The notes under the pieces: generated by a model
Told to the model about the DNA's origin: nothing
Database searches by the model: none
Seen by the model: only the letters and a program-made list of their open reading frames with translations
Source: JAWKHR01 sp041394725
GTDB lineage: Bacteria; Acidobacteriota; Vicinamibacteria; Vicinamibacterales; SCN-69-37
Reading direction: 5' to 3'
Assembly: GCA_041394725.1 (NCBI GenBank)
Contig: JAWKHR010000010.1
Location: 91,150-155,149, forward strand
Length of the DNA stretch: 64,000 bases
Made by a program: the position numbers and the translations under genes
In this document: one piece after another, positions 7,212 through 15,398 of the stretch
How positions within the stretch are numbered: the first letter of the stretch is position 1
How the letters are laid out: every line of letters starts with the position of its first letter

Positions 7212-9024
7212 ATGATGGCGTTCGTGCTGGGCGCTGGCGTGGCGGTGCTAAAGGTGAGGCCAGGCTGGCCGGCGGCCACTGCGCCGGCGCTGCCTGACAC
7301 CCTGACCGCGCGGCGACGCGCTGGGTGGCGACACGCTGAAGAAGATGTCGCTCGACGACAAGGTCGGGCAGGTCGCTTCACCGCGGTCAACTCGTCCTAC
7401 CTCGCCACCGATTCCGACGACTTCGAGCAGGCGCCGACCGGGTCACGCGCCCGCGGCTGGGCGGCGGCACGTCTTCGGCGCCGCGGTGCCGGTGCTGCTG
7501 GCGCTGCCCAATCGCGCGCATGGCAGCGTGCGACTCGGCCAGCCGCTGGCGGCGGCGTCGATCCTGAACCGGCTGCAGTCGCGCGCCGCGGTGCCGCTGC
7601 TCGTCACCGGCGACTTGAGGCCGGCGCCGGCTTCCGCCCGAGGGCGCCACCGTCTTCCCGCGATCGATGGCGGCCGCCGCGGCGGGCGACGAGTCGTCGT
7701 CGAGGCGGCGCGGATCACGGCCGAGGAGTCGCGCGATCGGCGTGCACCTGGACTTCTGCCCGTCGCCGACGTCAACGACAACCCGCGCAACCCCGTCATC
7801 AACACGCGGTCGTTCGGCGAATCGCCGAGGACGTCGGGCGGCTCACTGCGGCCTACGTGCGCGGCCTGCACGCTGGCGGGATGCTCGCCACGCTCAAGCA
7901 CTTTCCGGGGCACGGCGACACCGACGTGGACTCGCACTCGGCTCGCCCGTCATCACCGAGCCGCGCGACCGGCTCGACTGATCGAGCTGGCGCTGTTCCG
8001 CGCCGGGATCGCGTCGGCGCCGACGCGGTGATGACGGGACACATCCAGGTGCCGCTGCTCGACCCGGCCAGGAGTTCAGCCCGGCGACGCTCAGCGCGCC
8101 GATCGTGGGCGGCCTGCTGCGCACCGAGCTCGGCTTCGAGGGCCTGATCGTCACCGACTCGATGGGCAGGCCGGCCGCGGTGACCGAACGGCTGACGCCC
8201 GACGAGGCCGCCGTCCGCGCCTTCCTCAAGCCGGCAACGACATCGTCCTGCACTCGCCGGACGTGACGAGGCGGCGGTCCGCGGATCAAGGCCGCGGTCG
8301 AGCGCGGTGACATCCCGATGGACCGGCTGACGCGTCCGTGCGGCGTCCGATCGACGAAGAAGGCGTTCGGCCTGCACAAGACCCGAGGTGCCGCTCGATC
8401 AGGTCGCCGAGCACGTCGGCGGCCGGCGCGCATGAAGAGGTCGCGAGGCAGATCAGCGCGCGGTCGATCACGCTGCTCAAGGACGACCGCAACCAGTGGC
8501 GTCGCCAGCGTGCCGCGCGAATCACCGATCCTCTACCTGGTTATGCTGGACTACCCGTCGGCCAGCACTGGCGCGCCGAGCCGACGACATCCGAGCTGCG
8601 GACGCGGTGGCCGAACCTCACGCCGGTCGAGTCGCTGTCCGACGCCTCGTCGCCCGGCGAGCTGGACCTCGTGCGCGCCAGCGTTCCACGCTACGACGCC
8701 ATCGTCGGTCTCGGTGTTCGGGTGCGCGGCGTCGGCGAGCGGCCGGCTGGATCTCTCACCGCCGCTCGTGAAACTGCTGGGCGACTCGCCCGCGCGAGCG
8801 CCGAACACGTGGCCGATGGTCACGGTCTTCTTCGTGAACCCGCATGGTGATGGCGGCGCTGCCGCCAAGCGGCGGTGCTGCTGATTTACGACTACTACGA
8901 CCTGGCGGAGGCCTCGGCGGCGCGGGCGCTGGCGGGGAGACCCTGGATCGGCGGCCGCCTGCCGGTCACCCCGCCGGGCTGTCTGACCGGGGCCGGGGAC
9001 CTGGTCCTCGGCAGGAGGGAGTGA
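7212..9024 (+). pseudogene. Glycoside hydrolase family 3 (NagZ-type), multiply frameshifted
   Basis: The whole length of a GH3 enzyme can be followed in order by switching frames at least eight times. Recognisable parts are KKMSLDDKVGQV, LAAASILNRLQ, PLLVTGDLEAGAG, GVHLDFCPVADVNDNPRNP, TLKHFPGHGDTDVDSH, LGFEGLIVTDSM, ARSITLLKDD and the C-terminal LLIYDYYDLAEASA. The KHFPGHGDT..DSH loop is the signature of beta-N-acetylhexosaminidases such as NagZ, where its His assists catalysis. About 600 codons implies a two-domain GH3 protein with an exported start. Several breaks are single missing bases, for example near 8236 and 8265. All parts are present, so it is either freshly inactivated or, more likely, mis-sequenced. 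Confidence 0.72.
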
Positions 9025-9116
9025 CGGGCCCCGGCCCTGCCTCGCCCCGGACGTTCCGGCGGCGAGTCGTCCGGCGGGGACGGCTGTTCGGCCTCGCACG
9101 GCGGGTGGGAAGCTGG

Positions 9117-9122
9117 TATATT
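9117..9122 (+). promoter_or_regulatory. -10 element for the tRNA-Arg gene
   Basis: TATATT stands 11 bases before the first base of the tRNA, in a region otherwise close to 70% GC. No convincing -35 hexamer is visible 17 bases upstream. Confidence 0.45.
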
Positions 9123-9133
9123 GAGGTGTTTGC

Positions 9134-9211
9134 GCGCCCTTAGCTCAGCGCTGGATAGAGCGTCTGGCTACGAACCGTGAGGCCAATGCCCGAGTCGTGC
9201 AGGGCGCGCCA
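9134..9211 (+). tRNA. tRNA-Arg (anticodon ACG), with a defective T arm
   Basis: The acceptor stem is perfect (GCGCCCT with AGGGCGC) and followed by G and an encoded CCA. The D-arm region TAGCTCAGC-GCTGGATAGAGC and the anticodon loop CTACGAA (anticodon ACG at 9170-9172) match tRNA-Arg. The 3' side of the anticodon stem and the T arm do not: the expected GTTCGAATCC loop is absent and the stem partner of TCTGG reads CCGTG. At 78 bases it is also one longer than usual. It adjoins a block where three protein genes carry indels, so sequence error is the first explanation; a decayed tRNA copy is the second. Confidence 0.65.
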
Positions 9212-9478
9212 GATATAGTCCGGGGCTTCGCCCGCCGACTCCCGACTGGCCTACTCGCGGGGCCCTTTGCCCTGCTCCGGCTCGCCAGACTTCGTCGCTA
9301 TCGCTCGCTTCGTCGGCTTCCGCTCACAATCATCACCGGTTCGTGGCTTCGGCGGACGACCGGCCCTCTCGCGTGCTTCGAGGGCCTCAGCACGCCTCGA
9401 GCCTCGTCGAGGGGCGAGGCCCCCAAGCCCACTCCGTCTCGACCGCCGTCGCGCACGCGAAAAGGCGGTTCGCCAGGC
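9212..9478. other. Intergenic stretch without a recognised gene
   Basis: About 270 bases between the tRNA and the convergent TIM-barrel gene. It is rich in short words of the CGCTCGCTTCG/TCGTCG kind, typical of GC-rich spacer DNA, and the open frames through it give arginine- and serine-rich products with no family character. No terminator with a T-run was seen. Confidence 0.5.
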
Positions 9479-10534
9479 TCACTCGCTGACGCCCGTTCGC
9501 GGAGGCCTTGGCCTCCGCTCAGACGACGGACCTTGGGCGAGGGCCTGCCGGCAGTACTCGAGGCACTTGCTGATCTCGGCCGCGCGCGTGGATCCCCCGG
9601 GAACCGGGTACTCGAGTTCGATCGTCGCCGGCATCGTCCATCGGTTGCGTTGGACCAGGTGCAGCAGGTCGGTCAGCGGCGTGTCGCCCTGGCCCCACGG
9701 CATGTTGGCGCCGCCGTTGGCCGGCGTGCGGCGATCCTTCATGTGGAAGCTGGCAATGCGATCGTGGAACTTCTCGAAGAACGGGAGCGGACTCTCGCCG
9801 GTGCCGGCCACGTAGTGGCCGACGTCGATGTTCGACATGTTCGCCGGAGACGCGGCGAACGCCTCGTCGAACGCCGTCATGCTGCCCTGCGTGTGGGTGT
9901 GGTACGCCGCGTAGATCTTGCGGCGCTCGGCGAACCGGCCGATCCGGCGCAGCAGGGCGCCGTCGGTCGGCAGCTCCATCGTCACATGCGAGGCGCCGAG
10001 CGCTTCGGCCACGTGGAACACGTACTCGTACTCCTCGTCGGTCATCTCGAGGTCGAGGCCCGAGTCGAACTTGAAGCCGTAGATGCTGACGCCGGCGTCG
10101 TTGTACATCGCGCGCAGCGCCTTGAACCGATCCATGGAGACCGAGGTGCGCCAGGCGCGCACCGTGTCGGCCGCCTCACGTCGCGCGGCGGCCTGCGCGG
10201 CGCGTTCTTCGTCGGTCATCTGGCCACGCCCGCCACCCCGGCCGCCACCGCGGCCTGAGACGGTCGGCGGACGTCCGGCAAACGCCTCGACCGGTGACGT
10301 CTGCAGCTCGATGGCACTGATGCCAATGCCCGTCACGACGCTGAGAATGCTCTCCGCGTCGCCCGCCTCCCGGCCGAGGCTGTACGGCACGATGAGACCG
10401 ACCTGGACACCGTTGATCAGCGAATTCGGCCTGGCGGCCTGCGTCACGCCGGCCAGCAGCCGCCTGGGACCCGACACCAGCGCCCCTGCCGAGGCGGCAA
10501 GCGCCAGTCTGCCCAATTCACGCCGGGTGAACAT
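9479..10534 (-). CDS. Exported sugar phosphate isomerase/epimerase-like TIM-barrel protein
   Basis: A 351-residue protein of the xylose isomerase-like TIM-barrel superfamily (sugar phosphate isomerases/epimerases). The N-terminus MFTRRELGRLALAASAGALV looks like a twin-arginine signal (RR followed by a hydrophobic stretch). Conserved barrel parts include GISAIELQTSP, YGFKFDSG, HTHTQGSM, NIDVGHYVAGTG, SFHMKDR and a final IELEYPVPGGS, with His, Asp and Glu residues suited to metal binding. A glycine/arginine-rich insert lies near residues 90-105. The start at 10534 follows CAGGAGG by 7 bases; upstream in-frame starts would bury the signal. Substrate unknown. Nearest neighbours are convergent or on a separate transcript. 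Confidence 0.8.
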   Translation of the reverse strand: MFTRRELGRLALAASAGALVSGPRRLLAGVTQAARPNSLINGVQVGLIVPYSLGREAGDAESILSVVTGIGISAIELQTSPVEAFAGRPPTVSGRGGGRGGGRGQMTDEERAAQAAARREAADTVRAWRTSVSMDRFKALRAMYNDAGVSIYGFKFDSGLDLEMTDEEYEYVFHVAEALGASHVTMELPTDGALLRRIGRFAERRKIYAAYHTHTQGSMTAFDEAFAASPANMSNIDVGHYVAGTGESPLPFFEKFHDRIASFHMKDRRTPANGGANMPWGQGDTPLTDLLHLVQRNRWTMPATIELEYPVPGGSTRAAEISKCLEYCRQALAQGPSSERRPRPPRTGVSE

Positions 10535-10643
10535 CGCGGCCTCCTGTGTTGTTGCGGACGCGGGCATTGTAGCAGTCCGCATCGCGGCGTCTCCGGGCGA
10601 CGGCGGTCGTCCCGCGCGCGTCGAGGGAGGGGCGCGCCCGCGC

Positions 10644-11792
10644 TCAGCGCAGCTGCATCAGCCAGCGATAGGCCTGCACCTGGTCGCGCTCGAAGCCGTC
10701 GACGCAGCCCCACAGATACAGGCGGAACGTGCGGTACTCCTCGCCGCCCCAGCGCCGGATGATCGTCTCGCGGTGGGCGTCGAGGTTGCGCGCCCAGTGC
10801 AGCGCGGTGAGGCGGTAGTGCTCGCGGTCGTTGTGCACACGCAGCACCTCGAACGGCGAGTCGGCGACGGCCTCGAGGTACTGGTGCAGGCACAGCGTGG
10901 TGCCGTTGCCGGGGAACAGGTGGCGGAGCAGGAACGCCGTGTAGTCGTGGCTCACGCGCGTGGCACTGGCGTCGAGGTAGACGCGTCCCCCGGGCTTGAG
11001 CAGGCGGCGGTACTGCCGCAGCGTTCCAGGGTAGTCGGGGAGATGTTCGGTGACGCCGAGGTTGACGATGCCGTCGTAGGGCTCCGCCGGCGCGTGCTCC
11101 ATGAGGTGTTCGCGCACCACGCGGCACGGCAGGTCCTGCGACGCGAGCAGGTCGTTGATGAACTGCTCGGACGCCCTGGCCAGCGTGAGCGAGGTCACGT
11201 GCAACCCGTGGCGCCCTCCATGCTCGGTGAAGGCGCCCCACCCGCCCCCGACGTCGAGCACGCGGGATCCCGGCGGGAGGTCGAGCGCCGCCACGGCGGC
11301 GTCGAGCTTGCGCGTCTGCGCGTCCTCGAGCGACTCGTCCGGCGACGCGAACAGCGCCTGCGAGTAGCACCGGTGCCGGCGATCCAGGAACGTCAGGTAG
11401 AAGTCGGCTTCCCGCTCGTAGTGGTCCGCGATCCACTTCCGGTCGCTGCTCACCTGGCCGAAGATCCGCGGGCGGAGGTACCGCCAGACATTGGTGATGG
11501 GGTGCCAGTCACCCAGGACGTCGCGCAGTTCCAGCAGGCGCTGGAGGTTGCCTTCCACGTCGAGGTCGCCGACGCGGTACGCCTCGGCGATGCGCGTGGC
11601 GTCCATGGTGACCAGCGCGGTCAGGCCGCGGCGCGAGTTCACGACGATCGTGGCGGCGACGTCGGCGTTGCCGAGCGCCCGCATCTCGCCGCCGGCAAAC
11701 CGGAGCCCGACGCCGGCGACGCCGGCCGAGAGACGCGACGCCAGCGAGGATTCGACCCGGCGGGCCAGCCACTGGCTGACTCGGTCGTTCAT
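10644..11792 (-). CDS. Cyclopropane-fatty-acyl-phospholipid synthase-like methyltransferase
   Basis: A 382-residue SAM-dependent methyltransferase of the CFA synthase / mycolic acid cyclopropane synthase family, which transfers a methylene or methyl group to unsaturated acyl chains of membrane lipids. Family marks are the AYRVGDLDVEGNLQRLLEL region (71-89), HYEREADFYLTFLD...CYSQALF (124-148) and the SAM-binding VLDVGGGWGAF (178-188). The exact product (cyclopropane, methyl-branched or other) cannot be told. The ATG overlaps the stop of the upstream patatin gene by four bases, so it is the third gene of a translationally coupled set with a phospholipase. This context points to membrane-lipid modification. 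Confidence 0.85.
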   Translation of the reverse strand: MNDRVSQWLARRVESSLASRLSAGVAGVGLRFAGGEMRALGNADVAATIVVNSRRGLTALVTMDATRIAEAYRVGDLDVEGNLQRLLELRDVLGDWHPITNVWRYLRPRIFGQVSSDRKWIADHYEREADFYLTFLDRRHRCYSQALFASPDESLEDAQTRKLDAAVAALDLPPGSRVLDVGGGWGAFTEHGGRHGLHVTSLTLARASEQFINDLLASQDLPCRVVREHLMEHAPAEPYDGIVNLGVTEHLPDYPGTLRQYRRLLKPGGRVYLDASATRVSHDYTAFLLRHLFPGNGTTLCLHQYLEAVADSPFEVLRVHNDREHYRLTALHWARNLDAHRETIIRRWGGEEYRTFRLYLWGCVDGFERDQVQAYRWLMQLR

Positions 11793-13945
11793 CCTGCCCG
11801 TCCTTGCCGAATGCCGGCGAAGCGACCGGCCTGTTCCCAGGAGGCGACCTGCGCCACCGCGTAGGTGTACCCGACCTGGACGATGGTCGCAATGGACGCG
11901 AATTCCATGAGCCCGAACTGGTCGACCGGCGGGGCGAACAGCAGGTCGGCGGCCTGCGCCTCCCTGTTTTCCCGATCGACGGCCGCCAGCATGGAACTGC
12001 GCGACAGCACGGACATGATGCTCGGGTACCGGACGGGCGTGCGGGTCAGCTTGGACCGCAGCACCTCGCGCAGCGACGGGATCCGCTCGTAGACGAAGTC
12101 CTTGTCCTGCGCCACCGAGACGCGCGACGCCATCAGGGTGCCGCAGCCGTACTCGCGGGCCACATCCACCGGCAGCGTGTTGAACAGGGATCCGTCGCAG
12201 AGCAGGTGGTCGCCGACCAGGGTCGGCACGATGACCGCCGGCATGGACGAGCTGGCCGTGACGGCGTCGAGCAGCGACCCGGATCGATGGACGAACATCG
12301 AGGCATCGGTGAGGTCGGACGACACGCAGAAGAACGGCAGCCAGAGATCCTCGATGGCGGTCTCGGTGCCGTACATCATCAGGCCGCACTTTCGCGCCTT
12401 CGTGCCGCGCAGCAGCGACAGGAGCGGCAGCGTGTACTCGGCGTGCGGGCGGATCGTGTTCCACACCTCGTCCGCCGTGGTCTCGATCCGTGCGACCGAC
12501 CAGCCCATGGCGTGCTGCGCCGCCATGGCCGCGCCCATGCTGGTGCCGCCGACCAGGTCGATGGGGATGCCGGCCTCCTGCAGGGCGCGGAGCACGCCGA
12601 TGTGCGCGAATCCCCGCGCCCCGCCCGCGCCGAGCGCGAGCCCGACGGCGCGTCCCGACAGGAACCGCGCGACGCGGGCGACGTCGTCCGGTCGCGAGAG
12701 TCGCACGTGGTGATGCCGCTGCACCGCGCGGGCGGCGAGCCAGGGGCCGGTGCCCCGCGGCAGCGCCTCGTCCTCGTGCAGGAGGACCAGGACGCGCTGG
12801 GCCGCGCCGTGTTCGCCCTCCTCGCGCGCGACCAGTGCCTCGATCGCGGTCGGCGCCGGCGATCCGGCGGCCCGGCCGACGAACACGACGCCGTCGGCGC
12901 GGCTGATGGCGCGGGCCACCCAGCCCTCGTGCCGGGCCGAGGTCTCGTAGACCACGAAGCGCACGGATCGCTCGAGTTCCTCGAACCAGACCGCCAGGCG
13001 CGGCGCGTCCGGCCCCGCCTCGACGGAGTCGGCCAGACCCGGCCGGCCCAGCCGGCGGTCGAACTCGTCCGCATCGAGATGCACCGTCTGGCCGGCCTGC
13101 TGCAGGGCCGCCGTCAGCTGCCGGCAGAAGGCCGCGATCGGGACCGCGTCGTCGAGTGGCACGACGGCGATGTTGGTGAGTGGCGCGCGGACGGCCTGCC
13201 CCTGGTTGGCGCGTCGCACCCGGTCGATCTGCACCTTGATCACGTGGCGAAGCGACTCGGGCCGGTCGGCGATCAGCCGTTCGACGGTCGGCCGCGCCAG
13301 CGCGATCAGCACGCTGTCGCGCGACGCCAGCACGGTGCTGCTGCGCGGCTCGCCGCTGAAGAACGCCATCTCGCCAATCGTCTCTCCGACGGCGATGCTG
13401 CCCACCACGCGCGTGCGGCCGTCAGGCTGCTCGCTGACGGCCTGCAGACGGCCCGCGAGCAGGACGAACACCCGATCGCCCGGCTCGTCCTGGCGCATCA
13501 GCACGCCACCGCGCTCGAGCTCGATCCATTCCGACTCGTTCTCGATCCGGGCCAGCGCGGCCTCGTCCAGGCTGCCGAACACCGCCAGGGCCTTCGCCAT
13601 CAGCTCGCGCCGGTAGAGCACCCCGAGAATGCGCCGGGACACGTCGTGGATCTGCGCCGCGGCCCCCTCGGCCTCGAACGCCGCGACCGGCACGCGCGCG
13701 AACCGGACCTCCGTCCTGGCGCGCACCGTCTGCGGAAACACGCCCGCACCGGGTGCCGCCGCGATCACGTCGCGCGCCAGGGCGTGCCCCGTGTCGGACG
13801 ACTCGACGATGCCGTGGATGACGAGCAGGACGTGGCCGGCGGGTTCCCCGGCCTCGCAGAGCGGCGTCCCGGCCGATGCGGTGTGCATGGTGACGTACGG
13901 CGCCAGACGCCGCGCGACCACGTCGGGGGCCTGGCCGCTGGTCAC
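11789..13945 (-). CDS. Patatin-like phospholipase with cyclic-nucleotide-binding domains (NTE type)
   Basis: A 718-residue protein of the neuropathy-target-esterase type. Residues about 20-95 form a degenerate cNMP-like beta-roll and about 122-225 a well-preserved one (GEMAFFSGEPRSSTVLA at 191-207). A linker typical of bacterial NTE homologues follows, and the patatin domain begins near 434. Its oxyanion motif is GGARG (441-445), the nucleophile is Ser469 in GTSMG and the dyad Asp is Asp584 in DGS. It should hydrolyse lysophospholipids or phospholipids at the membrane; whether it binds cAMP is not predictable. GTG at 13945 is the start because it overlaps the preceding stop (GTGA). The next gene overlaps by ATGA. 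Confidence 0.88.
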   Translation of the reverse strand: MTSGQAPDVVARRLAPYVTMHTASAGTPLCEAGEPAGHVLLVIHGIVESSDTGHALARDVIAAAPGAGVFPQTVRARTEVRFARVPVAAFEAEGAAAQIHDVSRRILGVLYRRELMAKALAVFGSLDEAALARIENESEWIELERGGVLMRQDEPGDRVFVLLAGRLQAVSEQPDGRTRVVGSIAVGETIGEMAFFSGEPRSSTVLASRDSVLIALARPTVERLIADRPESLRHVIKVQIDRVRRANQGQAVRAPLTNIAVVPLDDAVPIAAFCRQLTAALQQAGQTVHLDADEFDRRLGRPGLADSVEAGPDAPRLAVWFEELERSVRFVVYETSARHEGWVARAISRADGVVFVGRAAGSPAPTAIEALVAREEGEHGAAQRVLVLLHEDEALPRGTGPWLAARAVQRHHHVRLSRPDDVARVARFLSGRAVGLALGAGGARGFAHIGVLRALQEAGIPIDLVGGTSMGAAMAAQHAMGWSVARIETTADEVWNTIRPHAEYTLPLLSLLRGTKARKCGLMMYGTETAIEDLWLPFFCVSSDLTDASMFVHRSGSLLDAVTASSSMPAVIVPTLVGDHLLCDGSLFNTLPVDVAREYGCGTLMASRVSVAQDKDFVYERIPSLREVLRSKLTRTPVRYPSIMSVLSRSSMLAAVDRENREAQAADLLFAPPVDQFGLMEFASIATIVQVGYTYAVAQVASWEQAGRFAGIRQGRAG

Positions 13946-14988
13946 TTGTTCAGGTGCACGCTGAAGGCCGAGCGCTTCTCGGTCGGTTCCTTCTCCAGGC
14001 CGAGCTGCTGCAGCAACGGGTTGGGGCGACCGAGAAACGCCAGCGGCGTCAGGACCGGGCTGTTCGAGAACGTGCGGGACACGTTGGCCCACCACATGCT
14101 GACCGCGATCGACTCGGTCAGGTTCTGGACGCCGTGCCACACCCACGGCGGATTCCACAGCACGTCTCCCGGGTCGAGCACGGTCTCGTAGCGATCGACG
14201 TACCGGTAGAGCGGTGCCTCGGCGTAGTTGGGGTTGCGGAAGTCCACCCGCGACTGCCAGTTCAACCCCTTGGACAGGCTCGGGTACATGAACGGCGTGA
14301 ACTTCGGCGCCACGAGCACCCAGCGCTTGCGTCCCAGGACCTGCAAGTACAGGTTCATGACCGGCGCGCAATGGAACGACGTGGAGGTGAGCGGTCCGCC
14401 GACGTACATCTTCGCCAGGATGTTGCGCTGCCACGGCAGCCGCATCGACATCCGGCCGTAGGCCCGCACGCTGTTCCAGTCGATGTCGTCCCGCATGTCG
14501 GCGTGGCCGTCCAGCAGCTCCATGAAGGATCCGTACCAGCCGCTGCCCTCCCGGGCGGCGGCGAGCAGCTCCTTCATCTTCATCCCGCGTTCGGGGGCAT
14601 CGACGACGTCCGAACCCGGCGTGGCCTGGACCTTCCAGTTCAGTCCCTCGAGGACGTCGATGTCCTCCTGCCCGCAGCGCTCCAGCAGGTACTCGAACGT
14701 CCACTTCTTCACGGCCGGCCACTCCCGGCCGATGCCTTCCAGCACCACCGGCCTGCCGGGGAGGAAGTACTCCCGCTGGAACTGCTCAGGCGTGAGGTCC
14801 CGCCGGCGCTCCACCTGGAGCTCGCGTCCGGGCGGCCGGCCCTTCATCTTCTCGAGCATCCTGGAATGCCAGGAGTCGCGACTGCCGTTGCGGGCCAGGC
14901 CGAGTTTCCTGTGCAGGAACCAGTCCGTGGCGAAGGTGGTGTTGAAGGAATACCGGTTCATCCGGTCGACCCCAGCACGCATGTCCAT
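13942..14988 (-). CDS. Cupin-like / JmjC-fold protein
   Basis: A 348-residue protein resembling the cupin-like (JmjC, FIH-type) Fe(II)/2-oxoglutarate oxygenase group. The core spans about 75-300: PVVLEGIGREWPAVKKW, then the first metal-site strand TSFHCAPVMNLYLQVLGRKRW (203-223) and the second DPGDVLWNPPWVWHGVQNL (272-290). His206 and His285 are in place. The acidic residue of the usual HxD/E triad is replaced (His206-Cys-Ala208), so canonical iron chemistry is doubtful or uses another ligand. The ATG follows TGGAG by 9 bases. It is first in an overlapping three-gene set with the patatin lipase and the CFA-like methyltransferase. Confidence 0.8.
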   Translation of the reverse strand: MDMRAGVDRMNRYSFNTTFATDWFLHRKLGLARNGSRDSWHSRMLEKMKGRPPGRELQVERRRDLTPEQFQREYFLPGRPVVLEGIGREWPAVKKWTFEYLLERCGQEDIDVLEGLNWKVQATPGSDVVDAPERGMKMKELLAAAREGSGWYGSFMELLDGHADMRDDIDWNSVRAYGRMSMRLPWQRNILAKMYVGGPLTSTSFHCAPVMNLYLQVLGRKRWVLVAPKFTPFMYPSLSKGLNWQSRVDFRNPNYAEAPLYRYVDRYETVLDPGDVLWNPPWVWHGVQNLTESIAVSMWWANVSRTFSNSPVLTPLAFLGRPNPLLQQLGLEKEPTEKRSAFSVHLNK

Positions 14989-15398
14989 GACGGACGACTC
15001 CAGGCGAAGGCGAGTACTGATCGGCCGTCGCCCGTACGGGCGCCTGCCCGGCTCTGCACACCGCGGCTGTGTCGGCAGCTGTCGGGGTCGCGGCGCAGGG
15101 GCCGCGGGACGGTGACGGCATGGGCGATCGAGTGCCGGCTACTATACTCCGTCTGTCGTCGCGTGCGCTGCTGGTCCGGTGCACGGCGTGCAGCTCGCCC
15201 GCGTCCTCGAACTCGACTTCGACGTCGTCGTACCCGGCCGCGGACCGGTCGTGACGCGCGCACGAACCCGGCCACCCGGCCGTTCGCCGGCTGCCCGACG
15301 GATCCCGCGGGGTTCCGGAACAGGTGGCGGGCCCGGTCGGCGCCTTCCGCTTGTGCAATCAGGCCACCCCGCGCGGCGGCCCGCATTCCGGAGGGCAC
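14989..15398. other. Divergent intergenic region with a possible TATACT promoter
   Basis: This 410-base spacer separates two divergent transcription units. TATACT at 15143-15148 is a good -10 hexamer for the rightward gene, leaving a leader of about 250 bases; no matching -35 was found. Apart from a short hydrolase-like fragment at 15179-15250, nothing coding is recognised. Confidence 0.4.
15179..15250 (+). pseudogene. Possible remnant of a metallo-beta-lactamase-fold hydrolase
   Basis: One frame reads VHGVQLARVLELDFDVVV and then PGRGPVVTR, which resembles the C-terminal LDFDxVxPGHGPVVT segment of MBL-fold hydrolases, with Arg at the position of the usual metal-binding His. Nothing else of that fold is found on either side. 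At about 24 codons this could be a relic left by deletion or a chance resemblance. Confidence 0.3.

Noticed and set aside
6060..9211. Insertion-sequence or phage insertion as the cause of the broken genes
   Set aside because: No transposase or integrase fragments, terminal inverted repeats or target duplications were seen, and gene content is in normal order with only small indels.
11804..14191. Plus-strand frame of about 800 codons
   Set aside because: Antisense shadow of the patatin gene, which has clear domains and catalytic residues in order.
13946..14722. N-terminal extension of the patatin protein back to 14722
   Set aside because: The extra 259 residues are antisense-like, overlap the cupin gene in another frame and show no similarity to anything; the GTG overlapping the upstream stop explains the real start.
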